The notes under the pieces were generated by a model, which did not search any database, was not told where the DNA came from, and was given only the letters and a program-made list of their open reading frames with translations. From WJMT01 sp041686095 (lineage in GTDB: Bacteria > Acidobacteriota > Aminicenantia > Aminicenantales > Aminicenantaceae), in NCBI GenBank assembly GCA_041686095.1, contig JAWLEN010000071.1, positions 1 through 11,296 on the forward strand: 11,296 bases of DNA, written 5' to 3'. Positions 1 through 6,942 of this stretch are shown one piece after another; positions within the stretch are counted from its first letter, which is position 1, and each line of letters starts with the position of its first letter. The position numbers and the translations under genes are program-made.

Positions 1-163
1 AATAAACATGAAGAACATTTCTTAGGTTCTTATTTGATTATCTCCTTAGTAATGGCCCACTCCTTTCCCAAGGAATAAACTAATCACCTGAAATAGTATA
101 TGTTGATTTTTTTGTTCCAAAATATTTGCTATAGATGATGCAATATATTCTGAACAAAAAAAC
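1..163. other. Intergenic leader with no supported gene
   Basis: I see no supported gene, RNA or terminator here. One forward frame is open from the left edge to a TAA at 76-78 (25 codons), so it could be the tail of a gene lying outside the window. An open stretch of that length is expected by chance, and nothing in its translation is recognisable. Confidence 0.3.
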
Positions 164-192
164 TTGACATAGTTTTATTATCTGTATAAAAA
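164..192 (+). promoter_or_regulatory. Sigma70-type promoter of the aminotransferase gene
   Basis: A perfect -35 box TTGACA lies at 164-169. A -10 element follows either as TAAAAA at 187-192 (17-base spacer) or as TATAAA at 185-190 (15-base spacer). The start codon of the aminotransferase is about 65 bases downstream. The surrounding sequence is very AT-rich, so the exact -10 is uncertain, but the -35 is a full match and the position is right. An imperfect inverted repeat (CTGTATAA at 182-189 and TTATATAG at 198-205, one mismatch) overlaps the -10 area. Confidence 0.6.
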
Positions 193-257
193 ATATATTA
201 TATAGTATTGAGAAATAACTTTTATAAAGAATTTCATTAAAAAGGAGAGTTAATAAT

Positions 258-1187
258 ATGGGTAATCCAGATGTTAAATATTTATTTTTGAATGGTGAAT
301 TTGTTGACTATGAAGAAGCCAGAATTCATGTTCTTACTCCATCTGTGAAATATGGGGCTACTGTTTATGAAGGCATAAGAGGATATTGGATGGCTGGAGA
401 GAATCAGCTTAATTTGTTTCGGCTTGATGATCATTTGAATAGATTATTTCAATCCATGGAGTTAACTTGGATGAAATTTCTATATACAGCCGAACAATTC
501 AAGGATATTATAATTGAACTCATCAAGAAGAATGGTTTCAAGGAAGATATTCATATAAGAATTATGATTTTTGTACTTTCGGATGACGGGTCTATGATTT
601 CTACTGAACCAATTGGATCGGCTATAGCTGCTTTGCCAATGGGAAGGATATCAAAAAAATCTGAAACAGGATTAAACTGTGCTGTGAGTTCTTGGAGAAG
701 AATATCCGACAACTCGACTCCTCCTAGAATTAAATGTGCTGGAAATTATCAAAATAGCCGATTAGCCGCGATCCAGGCAAGTCTTGATGGATATGATAAT
801 GTTTTAATATTAAACGAGAATGGGAAATTATCGGAAGGCGCTGGCTCCAATATATTTATTGTTAGGAATGGCATTCCTATAACTCCTTCTGTATCCAATA
901 ATATACTTGAAGGAATAACTAGAGATAGTTTAATCCATCTTTGTAAAGAAAAAATTGGTTTAAATGCAATAGAGCGTGATATTGACAGGACTGAGCTTTA
1001 TATTGCTGATGAAGTTTTTTATTGCGGTTCGGCTATGGAGGTCGTTCCTATAGTATCTATAGATAAACATTTGATTGCGAAGGGAAAAGTTGGCCCAATC
1101 ACAAATAGAATAAAAAGTTGCTACCTTGATGTCGTCAGAGGAAACGATCCTGATTATAAGGAATGGAGAACTCCTGTATATAAGTAG
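258..1187 (+). CDS. ilvE: Branched-chain amino acid aminotransferase (class IV PLP enzyme)
   Basis: This 309-residue cytoplasmic enzyme is expected to move the amino group between leucine, isoleucine or valine and 2-oxoglutarate, as the last step of branched-chain amino acid synthesis or the first step of breakdown. The fold-type IV signatures are present in order: YGATVYEGIRGY near residues 32-43, the PLP-binding lysine K159 in IKCAGNYQNSRLA, and the cofactor-binding EGAGSNIF near 196-203. The lysine number is the same as in E. coli IlvE, and the length is typical. AAAGGAG at 241-247 lies 10 bases before the ATG. The gene stands alone with its own promoter, and its right neighbour is convergent. 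It appears more AT-rich than the peptidase genes to the right. A D-amino acid aminotransferase or aminodeoxychorismate lyase is a less likely alternative, because the length and the motif around K159 match IlvE better. Confidence 0.9.
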   Translation: MGNPDVKYLFLNGEFVDYEEARIHVLTPSVKYGATVYEGIRGYWMAGENQLNLFRLDDHLNRLFQSMELTWMKFLYTAEQFKDIIIELIKKNGFKEDIHIRIMIFVLSDDGSMISTEPIGSAIAALPMGRISKKSETGLNCAVSSWRRISDNSTPPRIKCAGNYQNSRLAAIQASLDGYDNVLILNENGKLSEGAGSNIFIVRNGIPITPSVSNNILEGITRDSLIHLCKEKIGLNAIERDIDRTELYIADEVFYCGSAMEVVPIVSIDKHLIAKGKVGPITNRIKSCYLDVVRGNDPDYKEWRTPVYK

Positions 1188-1337
1188 TTTCCATAGACGA
1201 TAGACATATTTCTGAATAAACTCAAATAAAGTCAAATCTGAGGGGAAGCTAAATAACCAACTAAGTTCATGGAATACATATAGAAGATGATTAATTTTAT
1301 GAAGAATATAATGAAGCTCAAAATGGATCAGTGAAAG

Positions 1338-2321
1338 TTAAAAATCTGGATTGACAACAAAATGAGGGGGTTGGCCGTTAACGATGCGCTTGAAATTTTC
1401 ATAGGCAATCTGGATTCGCCTTGCCCACGTATCCAGTGAAGCTCCTGCCATGTGAGGAGTAAAAATCACATTGTCCAGTAAAAACAGCGGATTGTTCGGA
1501 TTGGGCGGTTCCTTTAGATAGACATCAATAGCTGCTCCAGCAATTTTACGATGGTAGAGTGCCCAATACAGTTCATCCTGGTCGACAACTCCAGCTCTAG
1601 ATACGTTGATCAAATATGCCGTCGATTTCATCATTTCCAATTCTTTGCGGCTAATCAATTTCCTTGATTGGGGAGTTAAGGCTAAGTTTAAGCTGATGAT
1701 GTCCGACTCCTTTAAAAGTTCATCTAAAGGAGTGTATTCAATACCTAAGGATTTTTCCTGATCTGGATTTAAGCGGCGGATATCATGATATAATACTGTT
1801 GATTCAAAGCTTTTTATTCGCTTGGCTAACTCTTTACCTACAAAACCCATCCCAATGATTCCAAAAGTCTTGCAAGCCAATTCTCCCATTTCCACCATCA
1901 GATTGTGCTCCAGCCATTTTCCGGCTTTTGTGGTGTTGTGATGGACTACGAGCTTTCTTAAAAGGGCAAGACTCAATAGAACTGTAAACTCGGCAACAGC
2001 CACACAGTTGCCGTGATTGTTTGCAACTGGAATTTTCTTTTTATTGGCTGTCTCCATGTCAAAATTGTTATAGCCTGCACTCAATAACTGAATCATTTTT
2101 ACGTTACACAACGCTTCAAACTCTTCTGTTGAGGGATCCGCGGAGAACTCCATCAGAAAATCAGCCCTTTTATAGATGGCTAATTTTTTTTCATTTGGCG
2201 CATCTCTTTCAACAGGTATTAATTCAAATCCTTCAGGCAAATCTCGTTTGGCAACTTCAATGACCTGTGGCGGCACATAAGCGGGATTATAACAAAAAAC
2301 GATAGTAAATTTTTCCTTCAT
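1338..2321 (-). CDS. D-isomer-specific 2-hydroxyacid dehydrogenase
   Basis: This 327-residue cytoplasmic NAD-dependent oxidoreductase interconverts a D-2-hydroxyacid and a 2-keto acid. The dinucleotide site GMGFVG is at 157-162, and D180 at the end of the next strand (LYHD) points to NAD rather than NADP. The catalytic triad is R242 (NVSRAGVVD), E271 (LKEPP) and H290 (TPHMAG). The substrate-loop motif SAGYNNFD is at 81-88. The start is placed at the ATG preceded, 7 bases upstream, by AAAGGAGG; an in-frame TTG at 2340-2342 would put that ribosome site inside the coding region. It follows the AGCS symporter gene by 33 bases on the same strand, so the two are probably co-transcribed. The substrate (lactate, glycerate, phosphoglycerate or a branched hydroxyacid) cannot be read from the sequence. 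No C-terminal ACT domain is present, so full-length SerA is unlikely. Confidence 0.88.
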   Translation of the reverse strand: MKEKFTIVFCYNPAYVPPQVIEVAKRDLPEGFELIPVERDAPNEKKLAIYKRADFLMEFSADPSTEEFEALCNVKMIQLLSAGYNNFDMETANKKKIPVANNHGNCVAVAEFTVLLSLALLRKLVVHHNTTKAGKWLEHNLMVEMGELACKTFGIIGMGFVGKELAKRIKSFESTVLYHDIRRLNPDQEKSLGIEYTPLDELLKESDIISLNLALTPQSRKLISRKELEMMKSTAYLINVSRAGVVDQDELYWALYHRKIAGAAIDVYLKEPPNPNNPLFLLDNVIFTPHMAGASLDTWARRIQIAYENFKRIVNGQPPHFVVNPDF

Positions 2322-2328
2322 TCTGTTG

Positions 2329-2336
2329 CCTCCTTT
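2329..2336 (-). promoter_or_regulatory. Ribosome binding site fixing the dehydrogenase start
   Basis: On the minus strand this reads AAAGGAGG, 7 bases before the ATG at 2319-2321. Its strength and spacing choose this ATG over the upstream in-frame TTG at 2340-2342. Confidence 0.8.
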
Positions 2337-2354
2337 AATCAAGGTTTGTTTGGT

Positions 2355-3722
2355 TTAGTCATGATTTTGTTTAAACCTTTTGCTGATAAAATTATCTGTA
2401 ATTCGGACAGTGATATGACTCAGGCCAATCAGGCCAATGACATTTGTAACGATTTTTAATCCGTTGACAATATCTCCTAGAGACCAGACAGCTTCTACCT
2501 TCATGATACCGCCAAAAAACATCATCGCGCAAAGGATCCAGTAGTACACTTTTTTAGCCTTTGATCCCAGAAAAAACTCGCAGCTCTGGCCTCCTGTATA
2601 AGCTCCACTGATTAGTGATGTGAATCCAAACAGCACTGAACTGAATAGAACGATAAAGCCGCCAAACACAGGAAAAGCCGTGTCAAAAGCAGAAGCAGTC
2701 AATGCCGTACTAGTCTGGCCATTGGACCACTGACCGGTTATGACGATGGCAATACCTGTTAATGAACAGACAATAATTGTATCCACAAATACTCCCCATA
2801 GAGCAACCAATCCCTGTCGAGCTGGATCCTTGGTCTTTGCTGCTCCGTGGATGACACTAGCGGTCCCTACTCCGGCTTCATTGGACATGACTCCTCTAGC
2901 AACTCCATATCTCATAGTCTGGCGAACGGCAGAACCAAGGAATCCTCCGGTTGCTGCCATTGGAGTGAAAGCCCCGACGAAAATAAGCTTCAAAGCAGAA
3001 GGAAGCAGTGATATATGAGAAAGAATTACACTTAATGATCCTAGGACATAGACAATGACCATGAAAGGGACTATCTTCCCGGCAAATCTTCCAATAGATT
3101 TGATTCCGCCAATAATGACTATCCAGGCTATAATGGTCACTGCTGCAGCTGAGATATAACGTGGGATGCCTAGCTTGGATTGGAAAATCAGGGCAATGGA
3201 ATTAGTCTGCTGGAGTGGACTGGTAAAGAAATTTCCTACCAAGAGCATAAAGGCAAATATTCCCCCTAAAAAGGGAATACGAAGTCCGTTTTTTAAATAA
3301 TACATGGGACCCGCTGCAGTAGTGCCATCCTTAGCCTTAAGTCGAAATTTAACACCCAGGACAACTTCCGCGTACTTGGTGGCCATCCCAAAAAATGCGG
3401 ACAACCACATCCAGAACAATGCTCCTGGACCTCCTAAGGCTATGGCTGTGGCCACTCCAGCAATATTCCCGTTTCCAACGATACTTCCTATCTCTGTGGA
3501 GAGGGCCTGAAAAGGAGAAATATCTCCACTATGTTTTTCGGATTTATCCTTTTTTCTTGCTCCTTGAAAAACGAAACGAGTAGCTAGGTTGAACCGCCTG
3601 ATTTGTAATCCTTTTAATCTTAAAGTAAGAAAAATGCCTGTGCCAACTAGAAGTATAATGACAGGAAAATCCCATACAATGGAATTAATTGACTCAATGA
3701 GGCTGTAAAGATCTTTGACCAT
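2355..3722 (-). CDS. AGCS-family sodium:alanine/glycine symporter
   Basis: This 455-residue inner-membrane transporter takes up alanine or glycine with Na+. The family signature GGPGALFWMWLSAFFG is at residues 97-112, and the conserved FQAL...GNIAGVATAI helix is at 71-94. The motif NEAGVGTASVIHGAAK, typical of the second half of the family, lies downstream. About ten or eleven hydrophobic segments are visible, and the length is normal (about 450-480). The N-terminus (VWDFPVIILLVGTGIFLTLRL) matches the usual family start, so the ATG at 3722 is kept although only a poor ribosome site precedes it. In the substrate-site helix I read E77 and N84 (STEIGSIVGNGN) where relatives more often have a small residue and GTGN. 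Substrate preference may therefore differ from alanine. The dehydrogenase gene follows on the same strand. Confidence 0.9.
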   Translation of the reverse strand: MVKDLYSLIESINSIVWDFPVIILLVGTGIFLTLRLKGLQIRRFNLATRFVFQGARKKDKSEKHSGDISPFQALSTEIGSIVGNGNIAGVATAIALGGPGALFWMWLSAFFGMATKYAEVVLGVKFRLKAKDGTTAAGPMYYLKNGLRIPFLGGIFAFMLLVGNFFTSPLQQTNSIALIFQSKLGIPRYISAAAVTIIAWIVIIGGIKSIGRFAGKIVPFMVIVYVLGSLSVILSHISLLPSALKLIFVGAFTPMAATGGFLGSAVRQTMRYGVARGVMSNEAGVGTASVIHGAAKTKDPARQGLVALWGVFVDTIIVCSLTGIAIVITGQWSNGQTSTALTASAFDTAFPVFGGFIVLFSSVLFGFTSLISGAYTGGQSCEFFLGSKAKKVYYWILCAMMFFGGIMKVEAVWSLGDIVNGLKIVTNVIGLIGLSHITVRITDNFISKRFKQNHD

Positions 3723-3847
3723 ATTTTAATAAGCCCAAAAGAAATTATCTATATCAAATTTTGTCCATATTTTAATTGAACTTTTTAAAATTAAAAAGAG
3801 AACGCATGATTTTCGCCTACTTTTAATCGACAGTAAAAGCATTCTTC

Positions 3848-3876
3848 TTGACATTCAATAAAGTTGTGTATAAAAT
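3848..3876 (+). promoter_or_regulatory. Strong sigma70-type promoter of the peptidase cluster
   Basis: TTGACA at 3848-3853 is a perfect -35 box, followed by an exact 17-base spacer and TAAAAT at 3871-3876 (five of six consensus bases). It faces the transglutaminase-like gene starting at 4016. This is the best promoter in the window and the likely start of the five-gene unit. Confidence 0.72.
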
Positions 3877-3886
3877 ACTTTATACA
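3867..3886. repeat. Perfect inverted repeat over the -10, possible operator
   Basis: TGTATAAA at 3867-3874 and TTTATACA at 3879-3886 are exact reverse complements separated by ATAC. The 20-base palindrome covers the -10 element and the likely transcription start of the promoter at 3848-3876. That is where a dimeric repressor would block transcription. No regulator gene is visible in the window, and in AT-rich DNA a repeat of this size could still be chance. Confidence 0.5.
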
Positions 3887-4015
3887 ATAATGAATCTTAA
3901 ATCAAGCTTTTTTTCAGACCATTTAAGATAATTGTTTCGTCATAAATTATTTTTGATTTAGGGTTCATATATTTTATGATTTGGTTGTTATCGAGACTCA
4001 AGTAAAGGAGGAAAT

Positions 4016-4981
4016 ATGCGATTAATATTCATTCTGATTTTTTCATTCCCGTTATTTATTTTTGGACAGGGATATCAAGCGGATTCCATTGAGGTCACAG
4101 AAACGGTTAGACAGTTTGTTAAGAAATACAAAATATGGGGAAGTGATAAGGAAATTGTCCATAAGATTATAGAAATCACTCATGACAATTTTCTCTTTAT
4201 AAAAATTGACCGACAGGAATTGAAAAAATGGATCCGCAACCCAGCTCTTTTTAGAGATTATAAGGATGAATTTGAGTCAAAAAAAGGACGACTAAAGGAG
4301 CTGAACCGCAATAGGCTCAAAAGGGTTCTTACGGATGATGAATACAAAGAGAGAAAAGCCCTGTTGAAGCAGATTTTTTTTGAAGAGCACAATATAAAGG
4401 TTTATGAAAATCTTATAAAAAACAAAAATATGTTGGCCCAGGATATGGCTTTTGTGGTTAGTGGAAGTGAAGCGATCAAACACCATATCAGAGATGGATG
4501 CACAACCATGGCTCATCTGTTTATTTCCCTTGCAAAGGCAGCTGGATTAGAGGATATTCGATTTGTGGTGGGCGCTAATGTGAGGGAGTTCAAAAAAGCA
4601 TGTCCCTCACTAGGAAAGCCACGTAAAGAGAATGTGGAAATCGACGGGCATATGATGGCTTTGGTAAAAATCGAGGGTAAATGGGCTTTGGTTAATTGCA
4701 CACATTTGGAATCCTACTCTAAAGATGAAAATATCCGTTATGAAATTCTGTATGAATTAGATGGTGAAGCTTTATCGCCGGAAATGATTAAGGGAAGAGT
4801 TATTAATATGCCTAGCTATCAGCGAGAAAACTTTCCCCCCAGTGAATTGTTAATTGTAGGCGTAGGCATTGATAAAAACGATGACCTGGATGTCGAAAAT
4901 CATAACGCTTTAATGAACCTTTCGGTGAGCGGTTCCCCAAAGGACTGTATTTGTAAATGGAAAATCTCAGAAAAAAAATGA
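4016..4981 (+). CDS. Exported transglutaminase-like cysteine protein
   Basis: This 321-residue protein begins with a signal peptide (MRLIFILIFSFPLFIFG, cleavage near residue 17-19), so it should act outside the cytoplasm. The C-terminal half has the transglutaminase/papain-like core: C162 in DGCTTMAHLFISLAKAAGL, H212 in DGHMMALVKIEGKW, and N227 in VNCTH. The 15-residue spacing from His to the third position matches the usual HAW...VDP pattern, but the third triad residue is Asn in place of the common Asp. Residues about 60-140 are a charged, helix-rich stretch of unknown role. The family includes bacterial peptidases, amidases and inactive scaffolds, and the intact Cys and His favour an active hydrolase. 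AAAGGAGG lies 4 bases before the ATG. It is the first gene of the cluster, and the M61 peptidase gene follows after 58 bases. The substrate is unknown; a peptide or peptidoglycan stem peptide would fit the neighbours. Confidence 0.72.
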   Translation: MRLIFILIFSFPLFIFGQGYQADSIEVTETVRQFVKKYKIWGSDKEIVHKIIEITHDNFLFIKIDRQELKKWIRNPALFRDYKDEFESKKGRLKELNRNRLKRVLTDDEYKERKALLKQIFFEEHNIKVYENLIKNKNMLAQDMAFVVSGSEAIKHHIRDGCTTMAHLFISLAKAAGLEDIRFVVGANVREFKKACPSLGKPRKENVEIDGHMMALVKIEGKWALVNCTHLESYSKDENIRYEILYELDGEALSPEMIKGRVINMPSYQRENFPPSELLIVGVGIDKNDDLDVENHNALMNLSVSGSPKDCICKWKISEKK

Positions 4982-5000
4982 GTTTCATTTCTGAAAGTTA

Positions 5001-5020
5001 TCCCCCTTAAAATAGGGAGA
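5001..5020 (+). other. Small hairpin between the first two cluster genes
   Basis: TCCCCCT (5001-5007) can pair with AGGGAGA (5014-5020) around a 6-base loop, with one A/C mismatch. No T-run follows, so it is not a standard terminator. It sits 9 bases before the ribosome site (AGGAGGG, 5030-5036) of the M61 gene and might affect RNA processing or translation. Confidence 0.25.
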
Positions 5021-5039
5021 AATTGTCCGAGGAGGGTAA

Positions 5040-6863
5040 ATGTCCGTAATCAAACCTTTTAAAACAAAGTTGAGAAATTGTTTTTTGCTTATAGGATTAT
5101 TTTTTACTCTAATCATTCCGCTTTCAAGTAACTCAAGAAACGAATTAAGGATTTCTTATGTAATGGATGTTCATAAACCGTATACTCATCTCTTCAAGGT
5201 CGCTATGAAAGTCGAAAATGTGACCGAGTCCCACATCGATGTTGCCATTCCTGCATGGATGCCAGGATATAACAGAATCCGTAATTTTGCCCGGAATATT
5301 CAAGAGTTAAAAGCAAGCGAATCAAACTCACAAGAATTACATATCATAAAATTAGATAAACAAACATGGCGCGTGTTTAAGGGCAAAGAGTCAACTATAA
5401 AGCTGACCTACAAGGTTTATGCAAACAATCTTCATGATATCAACATCGGCAGCCATATTGACGAAACCCATGCTTTTTTCAATGGAGCGTCCGTATTCCT
5501 TTATGTGGTGGATGCAGAAAACACACCAGTGAAACTTACTATCAAAAAGCCGAAAACATGGAAAATTGCCACAGGGCTGGAAAGTTCGACTCCTTCCGGC
5601 CCTTTTTTTGCAAGCAGTTATGACGAACTTATAGACTGTCCGACTGAAATCGGTGACTTTGCACGATTTGACTTTTTAGTAAAAGAGAAGCCCCATCACC
5701 TCGTTTTCTATGGATGTGAAAGAATAGATGTATCTCACATAAAAAAAGACATCATAAGAATCGTTGAAACATGTTCAAATCTTTTTGGAGATTTGCCGTA
5801 TAAAGAATATACCTTTATCTACCATCTGACATACCGAGAAAGACGTAGCGGAGTGGAGCACTCTAATTCAACAGCTATTAGTTTTAACCGGGAGGATTTT
5901 CTTGCTGGACGCAATTATGACCATTTCATATCTGTGACAGCACATGAATTTTTTCATCTTTGGAACATAAAGCGGATAAAACCTGAAGGGTGGGGACCTT
6001 TCTGTTATAGCAAGGTTCCTCTCACAAAGAGCCATTGGTTTACAGAGGGTATTACGTCATATTATACCAGCCTTATTCTGGTCAGGGCTGGCATTTGGAG
6101 TAAAGAGAAATTCTATCAAGATCTTGCTGCGAAAATATCAGAATTCGAAAAAAAGCCCGCAAAAAAGATCATGAGTCTTGAAGAAGCCAGTTTAAATATC
6201 ACGCTTAAACCTGATAATGCTTTGGATACAACCATATCGTATTACATTAAAGGAGCGGTCGTGGCCTTTTTACTCGATTGTGAGATCAGAAAAAGGACTT
6301 CCAACCGAAGAAGCCTCGATGATGTCCTTCGATATTTGAATGAAAATTATGCCAAGAAAAATCGTGCCTATAAAAACCAGGAGCTGCTTCAGATCATTAA
6401 TCATATTTCTGAAAGTGATTTTTCTGATTTTTACAGAAAATATATTGCAGGAACAGCAGATATTCCCTATCAAGAATTACTCCAATCTGCTGGCCTAAAA
6501 CTTGTGATAACAGAGGAGAAACTGACTCCCTATCTAGGTATCGAAACAGAGAAAGCCCATGATAATTTTGCCATGGTAAAATATGTTGCCCCAGATTCCC
6601 CAGCTTATAAGAGTGGTATTATTGAGGAAGATATCCTTTTAGCCCTAAATGGCCAGCGCCTGAACTTCAGCCGTTGGCGTGACCTTCTGAATATGTATGG
6701 GGACGAAAAAAAAATCACACTCACTCTTTTTCATAGAGATCGTCTGATCGAAAAAGAGGTTGAGATAAAAAGAAAAACTATAATTTCCTTCCAAATTCAG
6801 GAAGTGGATGATCCAAATGCTGATCAGTTGCGGTTAAGAGTATCATTATTTGGATTAAATTAG
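5040..6863 (+). CDS. M61-family metallo-aminopeptidase with PDZ domain
   Basis: This 607-residue zinc peptidase is related to the glycyl aminopeptidases. A basic N-terminus and hydrophobic segment (about residues 8-29, LLIGLFFTLIIPL) indicate export. The N-terminal M61 beta domain follows (about 35-190). The catalytic domain holds the substrate-side motif GVEHSNS (E273, H274), the zinc motif HEFFH (H302, E303, H306) followed by LWNIKRIKP, and the third zinc ligand E336 in WFTEGITSYY. A PDZ domain occupies about 490-585 (PYLGIETE..., APDSPAYKSGIIEEDILL). The length and domain order are normal for the family. The enzyme should trim N-terminal residues, often glycine or alanine, from peptides in the periplasm or at the cell surface. 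AGGAGGG lies 3 bases before the ATG. It sits between two other exported peptide-directed genes. All catalytic residues are present. Confidence 0.9.
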   Translation: MSVIKPFKTKLRNCFLLIGLFFTLIIPLSSNSRNELRISYVMDVHKPYTHLFKVAMKVENVTESHIDVAIPAWMPGYNRIRNFARNIQELKASESNSQELHIIKLDKQTWRVFKGKESTIKLTYKVYANNLHDINIGSHIDETHAFFNGASVFLYVVDAENTPVKLTIKKPKTWKIATGLESSTPSGPFFASSYDELIDCPTEIGDFARFDFLVKEKPHHLVFYGCERIDVSHIKKDIIRIVETCSNLFGDLPYKEYTFIYHLTYRERRSGVEHSNSTAISFNREDFLAGRNYDHFISVTAHEFFHLWNIKRIKPEGWGPFCYSKVPLTKSHWFTEGITSYYTSLILVRAGIWSKEKFYQDLAAKISEFEKKPAKKIMSLEEASLNITLKPDNALDTTISYYIKGAVVAFLLDCEIRKRTSNRRSLDDVLRYLNENYAKKNRAYKNQELLQIINHISESDFSDFYRKYIAGTADIPYQELLQSAGLKLVITEEKLTPYLGIETEKAHDNFAMVKYVAPDSPAYKSGIIEEDILLALNGQRLNFSRWRDLLNMYGDEKKITLTLFHRDRLIEKEVEIKRKTIISFQIQEVDDPNADQLRLRVSLFGLN

Positions 6864-6926
6864 ATACTGAATGCGAATTTTGAGAGTTATCAAAAGAGAG
6901 CAATCCTTCGGATTTACATTGAATAC

Positions 6927-6934
6927 AAGAGGAG
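6927..6934 (+). promoter_or_regulatory. Ribosome binding site fixing the M28 peptidase start
   Basis: AAGAGGAG lies 8 bases before the ATG at 6943. An earlier in-frame ATG at 6871 has no good ribosome site and would add 24 residues in front of a normal signal peptide, so 6943 is preferred. Confidence 0.75.
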
Positions 6935-6942
6935 ATGTGCAG

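Larger units (their letters stand above)
3723..4015. promoter_or_regulatory. Divergent control region between the symporter and the peptidase cluster
   Basis: This AT-rich region separates two diverging transcription units. It holds a rightward sigma70 promoter, a perfect inverted repeat over its -10, and two further inverted repeats: CTTTTTAA / TTAAAAAG at 3781-3798, and CTTTTA / TAAAAG at 3820-3839, the latter ending 8 bases before the -35. I found no convincing leftward promoter for the symporter. The rightward transcript would carry a leader of roughly 130 bases with no recognisable riboswitch. Confidence 0.6.

Noticed and set aside
1188..1337. Terminator between the convergent aminotransferase and dehydrogenase genes
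   Set aside because: I looked for a GC-rich stem with a T-run on either strand and found none; the region is AT-rich without clear pairing.
3887..4003. Riboswitch or T-box in the leader of the cluster
   Set aside because: The leader is AT-rich, and I could find no paired stems or conserved riboswitch or T-box sequence.
6871..6942. Upstream in-frame ATG giving the M28 peptidase 24 extra residues
   Set aside because: No ribosome site precedes it, while AAGAGGAG precedes the ATG at 6943, from which a normal signal peptide begins at once.
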